NCBI GenBank assembly: GCA_017631875.1
Contig: JAGBSL010000044.1
Location: forward strand, 1 to 9,023
Length of the DNA: 9,023 bases
Reading direction: 5' to 3'
Origin: Bacteroidales bacterium
GTDB lineage: Bacteria; Bacteroidota; Bacteroidia; Bacteroidales; UBA932
The notes beneath the pieces are model-generated. The model saw only the letters and a list, made by a program, of their open reading frames with translations, was not told the DNA's origin and did no database searches. Both the position numbers and the translations under genes were made by a program. This document shows positions 7,155 to 9,023 of the stretch, in pieces (the stretch's first letter is position 1; every line of letters begins with the position of its first letter).

Positions 7155-7170
7155 CCGTCATTATGGCAAA
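7137..7170 (-). promoter_or_regulatory. Leftward promoter of the flippase gene
   Basis: On the minus strand TAATTTTG at 7144-7137 is a perfect TAnnTTTG box, with a TTTG at 7170-7167 after a rather long 22-bp gap. The flippase ATG (7128) lies only 8 bp after the box, which predicts an mRNA with almost no leader. Confidence 0.6.
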
Positions 7171-7192
7171 CCCTGAATTTTTAAAATTATAA
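7163..7192 (+). CDS. Possible 9-codon leader ORF before the isomerase gene
   Basis: ATG 7163 opens a frame M-A-N-P-E-F-L-K-L and stops at TAA 7190-7192, one base before the isomerase ATG at 7194. Its first four codons copy those of the flippase because they lie in the palindrome. The ATG is 9 bp after the -7 box, so it would sit at the very 5' end of the mRNA. It may be translated and coupled to the isomerase, or may be just a by-product of the palindrome; nothing in the sequence decides this. Confidence 0.25.
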   Translation: MANPEFLKL

Positions 7193-7193
7193 A

Positions 7194-7925
7194 ATGAAAA
7201 GGATTATCTTTATAACAGCAGTTCTGGCGATGGTGGCATCGGCTTCGGTTTCATGCGGATCTTTCGGTGGAAAGAAGAAGGCGGCAGAGACAGAACTGGA
7301 CGACAGCACAAAAACAGCAATGGAAATGGAAAGAATGAGAAAGGAAATGCCTGAGTTCATCATGGAGACAACTCACGGCACTATGAAGATCAGACTCTAC
7401 GACAAGACTCCTCAGCACAGGGACAATTTCGCTAAACTCGTATCGGAGAACTACTACGACGGCATCCGCTTCCACAGGGTGATCGAGGGTTTCATGATCC
7501 AGACAGGAGACCCGTTCTCCCGCGACACTGCCCTTATCAACAGTTGGGGAACAGGCGGTCCTGACTACACTGTACCTGCAGAGTTCATCGCAGAGTACGG
7601 CCACAAGAAAGGCGCTATCGCTGCTGCTCGCAAGGGCGACATGGCAAACCCTAAGAAGGCATCTTCAGGCTCGCAGTTCTACATCGTTCATGACCCAGAG
7701 GTGTGCAGACAGCTTGACGGTCAGTATACAGTGTTCGGCGAAGTGACAGAAGGTCTTGAGGTCATTGACGCAATCGCAGGCGTGGCTACAGACAGACGCG
7801 ACAGACCTTACGAGGACGTCATGATCCTCAGCATCAGGAAGGTGGAGTATGAGGATCCGGCTGCACCTGTAGACACTACCATGGTAGAAGTTGTAGAGGT
7901 AACAGACAGCACAGAGACAAAGTAA
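7194..7925 (+). CDS. Lipoprotein cyclophilin-type peptidyl-prolyl cis-trans isomerase
   Basis: A 243-residue protein with an N-terminal signal whose probable lipidation cysteine is residue 21 (S-V-S-C), followed by a short polar linker (22-52) and a cyclophilin domain (about 53-220). Such enzymes speed proline isomerisation during folding of exported proteins, here on the periplasmic face of a membrane. Active-site hallmarks are present: F93-H94-R95, G-F-M-I-Q-T-G-D (99-106), G-S-Q-F-Y-I (159-164) and L-D-G-Q-Y-T-V-F-G (174-182). The tryptophan of human CypA is Tyr here, and bacterial cyclophilins often vary at this site. Position -3 of the lipobox is Ser rather than Leu, so lipidation is likely but not certain. 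A Val/Glu/Thr-rich acidic tail (224-243) has no known role. The start has an A/T-rich leader without a Shine-Dalgarno sequence. The HAD gene follows after 1 bp. Confidence 0.92.
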   Translation: MKRIIFITAVLAMVASASVSCGSFGGKKKAAETELDDSTKTAMEMERMRKEMPEFIMETTHGTMKIRLYDKTPQHRDNFAKLVSENYYDGIRFHRVIEGFMIQTGDPFSRDTALINSWGTGGPDYTVPAEFIAEYGHKKGAIAAARKGDMANPKKASSGSQFYIVHDPEVCRQLDGQYTVFGEVTEGLEVIDAIAGVATDRRDRPYEDVMILSIRKVEYEDPAAPVDTTMVEVVEVTDSTETK

Positions 7926-7926
7926 C

Positions 7927-8622
7927 ATGACCGACCTCAAAGGAAAATTCACCACGATATTCATCGACGCGGACGACACGCTGTGGCAGAACGAGCAGTA
8001 CTTCCGTAACGCAGAAGCCAAGTTCATAGAGCTTCTGAAGGACTACACCGGTCCGGAAGGAGTGCAGCAGATGCTCTGGCAGAAGCAGGAGGAGAACATT
8101 CCCCTCTTCGGATACGGCTCAAAGACCTACCTGATCGGCATGACAGACGCTGCCATGGACCTCTGCGGGGGCCATCTGCCGGATAACATCTACTACGGCA
8201 TCAAGAGGATCATCACCGAGCTCGCCTTCCATGAGCTCGAGATCATTGACGGAGTCGTCGAAACGCTGGAGGCTCTGCAGGGCAGATATCAGCTGATAGT
8301 TGCCACAAAGGGTGATCTGACTGAGCAGATGGGCAAATTCAGAGCATCAGGTCTGGCAAAGTATTTCCATCACTGCGAGGTAATGGAGAACAAGGATGAG
8401 AAGAACTACCTCGAACTTGCAGCCAAGCACAACCTCGACCCGACTGAGATCCTGATGATCGGCAACTCCGTAAAATCAGACATCGCTCCGGTCGTGAACA
8501 TCGGAGGTTGGGCCATCCATACGCCTCACGATGTGGTCTGGGTCCATGAAATGATGGATATGCCGGAGTCCGAAAGGATCATTGAGGTGAAAAACATCAC
8601 AGAAATCTTGATTTTTTTATAA
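7927..8622 (+). CDS. HAD-superfamily hydrolase (phosphatase-like)
   Basis: A 231-residue soluble protein with the four haloacid-dehalogenase motifs. Motif I is D14-A-D16-D-T-L, where D14 would be the nucleophile and D16 the general acid. Motif II is T127 in V-A-T-K-G-D. A motif III lysine lies in E-N-K-D-E-K (K156 or K159). Motif IV is G-N-S-V-K-S-D (179-185) with the metal-binding Asp at the end. A helical cap of about 90 residues follows motif I, as in C1-type HAD phosphatases and nucleotidases of the YjjG kind. The substrate cannot be predicted. Only one base separates its ATG from the isomerase stop, so the two are almost surely co-transcribed and translationally coupled, although a cytoplasmic HAD and an exported isomerase share no obvious pathway. 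Confidence 0.88.
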   Translation: MTDLKGKFTTIFIDADDTLWQNEQYFRNAEAKFIELLKDYTGPEGVQQMLWQKQEENIPLFGYGSKTYLIGMTDAAMDLCGGHLPDNIYYGIKRIITELAFHELEIIDGVVETLEALQGRYQLIVATKGDLTEQMGKFRASGLAKYFHHCEVMENKDEKNYLELAAKHNLDPTEILMIGNSVKSDIAPVVNIGGWAIHTPHDVVWVHEMMDMPESERIIEVKNITEILIFL

Positions 8623-8627
8623 AATCG

Positions 8628-8655
8628 TGTCATTTCGACCGAAGTGGAGAAATCT
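8628..8655 (-). repeat. Short dispersed repeat of the 'AGATTTCTCC...GGTCGAAATGACA' type
   Basis: On the minus strand it begins AGATTTCTCCACTTCGG and ends TCGAAATGACA; ATTTC (8632-8636) and GAAAT (8649-8653) form a short stem. This is a repeat I recognise as very common between genes in Bacteroidota. It lies 5 bp after the HAD stop codon. Its outer bases match those of the repeat at 784-819 (AGATT at one end, AATGACA at the other). Confidence 0.65.
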
Positions 8656-8726
8656 ATGGCACGGTATTCGCAAATACTCTTAACCGAATAGTTTTTTCAT
8701 AGGTTAAGTTTTAGGTTAGAATTGCG

Positions 8727-8771
8727 GAGCCCTTTCGATGTGATATCGAAGGGCTCTATCTTATTATTTTT
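8727..8771 (+). terminator. Intrinsic terminator after the HAD gene
   Basis: A 12-bp stem with one bulged T (GAGCCCTTTCGAT, 8727-8739, with ATCGAAGGGCTC, 8745-8756) closes a 5-nt loop and is followed by a T-rich but interrupted tail ending in TTATTATTTTT. It is 104 bp after the stop codon, and its tail reaches almost to the next promoter box at 8774. Confidence 0.78.
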
Positions 8772-8773
8772 GC

Positions 8774-8781
8774 TATATTTG
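8774..8781 (+). promoter_or_regulatory. -7 box of the prenyltransferase gene
   Basis: TATATTTG is a perfect TAnnTTTG box 26 bp before the ATG at 8808. The -33 position falls in the 3' arm of the terminator stem (GGGCTC), where no TTTG is present, so the promoter may depend on the extended T-rich stretch TTATTTTTGC just upstream. Confidence 0.7.
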
Positions 8782-8807
8782 CACGATTTACATTTACAGA
8801 TAGAACT

Positions 8808-9023
8808 ATGGCAAAACATCCTTTCAAAGAGTGGGTCATCGCAGTACGACCTTGGTCTTTCCCGGCATCGGCGATGCCTATTATCGTAACGCTTGCATTC
8901 CTTTTCTGGACTGAGGCTCAGATCAACTGGCTCAACGGCGCTCTGACATTGGTCGGAATGATCCTTTTCCACATCGCAGGAAACACATGGAGCGACTATT
9001 TCGACTTCAAGAAGAAGGTAGAC
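8808..9023 (+). CDS. menA: UbiA-family prenyltransferase, probably MenA-like (5' part only)
   Basis: The first 72 residues of a protein cut by the window edge. R-P-W-S-F at 14-18 followed by P-A-S-A-M-P is the N-terminal hallmark of 1,4-dihydroxy-2-naphthoate polyprenyltransferase, the inner-membrane enzyme that attaches the prenyl tail in menaquinone synthesis. A hydrophobic helix follows, then a second one leading to the first Asp-rich motif, S-D63-Y-F-D66-F-K-K-K-V-D72, which binds the Mg-diphosphate of the prenyl donor. The usual N-D pair reads S-D here, with N59 three residues earlier. Menaquinone is the standard quinone of anaerobic Bacteroidota, which fits. The start at 8808 follows the TATATTTG box and lacks a Shine-Dalgarno sequence. 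Another UbiA-type prenyltransferase cannot be excluded from this fragment. Confidence 0.75.
   Translation, partial: MAKHPFKEWVIAVRPWSFPASAMPIIVTLAFLFWTEAQINWLNGALTLVGMILFHIAGNTWSDYFDFKKKVD

Larger units (their letters stand above)
7118..7173. repeat. Perfect 56-bp palindrome with no spacer
   Basis: Bases 7118-7145 and 7146-7173 are exact reverse complements: 28-bp arms, GGGTTTGCCATAATGACGGC at the left end, centre ATTAC/GTAAT. The symmetry stops abruptly (T at both 7117 and 7174). Each arm holds one TAATTTTG promoter box, one TTTG and one ATGGCAAACCC, so the promoter and the first codons of the flippase exist in mirror image on the other strand. Confidence 0.98.

Noticed and set aside
7129..7161. 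Alternative flippase start at 7161 (11 extra residues)
   Set aside because: The extension is encoded inside the palindrome and would remove the TAATTTTG box from the promoter role; family similarity starts at 7128. A weak TAATTTTA upstream keeps it formally possible.
8699..8718. Two TAGGTTA copies 12 bp apart
   Set aside because: Too short and A/T-rich to separate from chance; no third copy and no CRISPR-like spacing.

Overview
The window comes from a member of the Bacteroidota, most likely a gut-type Bacteroidales with roughly balanced GC. Four things point there: several TAnnTTTG '-7' promoter boxes of the Bacteroidota type (one with TTTG 19 bp upstream), mostly A-rich translation starts without Shine-Dalgarno sequences, SPII lipoprotein signals on periplasm-facing enzymes, and short dispersed repeats of a type common in this phylum. 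The genus cannot be fixed from this sequence.

Layout. Positions 1-160 look like the promoter and leader of a ribosomal RNA operon transcribed leftwards; the 16S gene would begin just outside the window. Back to back with it, a second promoter drives a rightward cluster: two single-domain CHR-type membrane proteins that overlap by 4 bp (251-865 and 862-1410), followed 12 bp later by an AspT/YidE-type transporter with two RCK_C domains (1423-3093). A separate lipoprotein beta-N-acetylhexosaminidase of family GH20 follows (3147-5471) and ends at a strong intrinsic terminator (5491-5530). Next is a short non-coding region with a three-helix inverted-repeat structure (5539-5632). A leftward flippase-like membrane protein (5641-7128) lies beyond it. 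Its promoter is shared with a rightward pair: a lipoprotein cyclophilin-type peptidyl-prolyl isomerase (7194-7925) and, 1 bp later, a HAD-family hydrolase (7927-8622). After a dispersed repeat and a terminator, the first 72 codons of a UbiA/MenA-type prenyltransferase run off the right edge (8808-9023).

The genes are mostly ordinary housekeeping or envelope functions: ion or organic-anion transport, amino-sugar release from glycans, glycan-lipid export, periplasmic folding and quinone synthesis. I see no defence system, phage, integrase, CRISPR array or biosynthetic cluster.

The unusual content lies between and at the ends of genes. The most striking item is a perfect 56-bp palindrome with no spacer (7118-7173). 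It carries two mirror-image promoters, duplicates the first codons of the flippase onto the opposite strand, and creates a 9-codon mini-ORF ending one base before the isomerase start. Two short palindromic repeats with matching ends, one of them inside a coding sequence, and the structured 5539-5632 element are the other points worth following.
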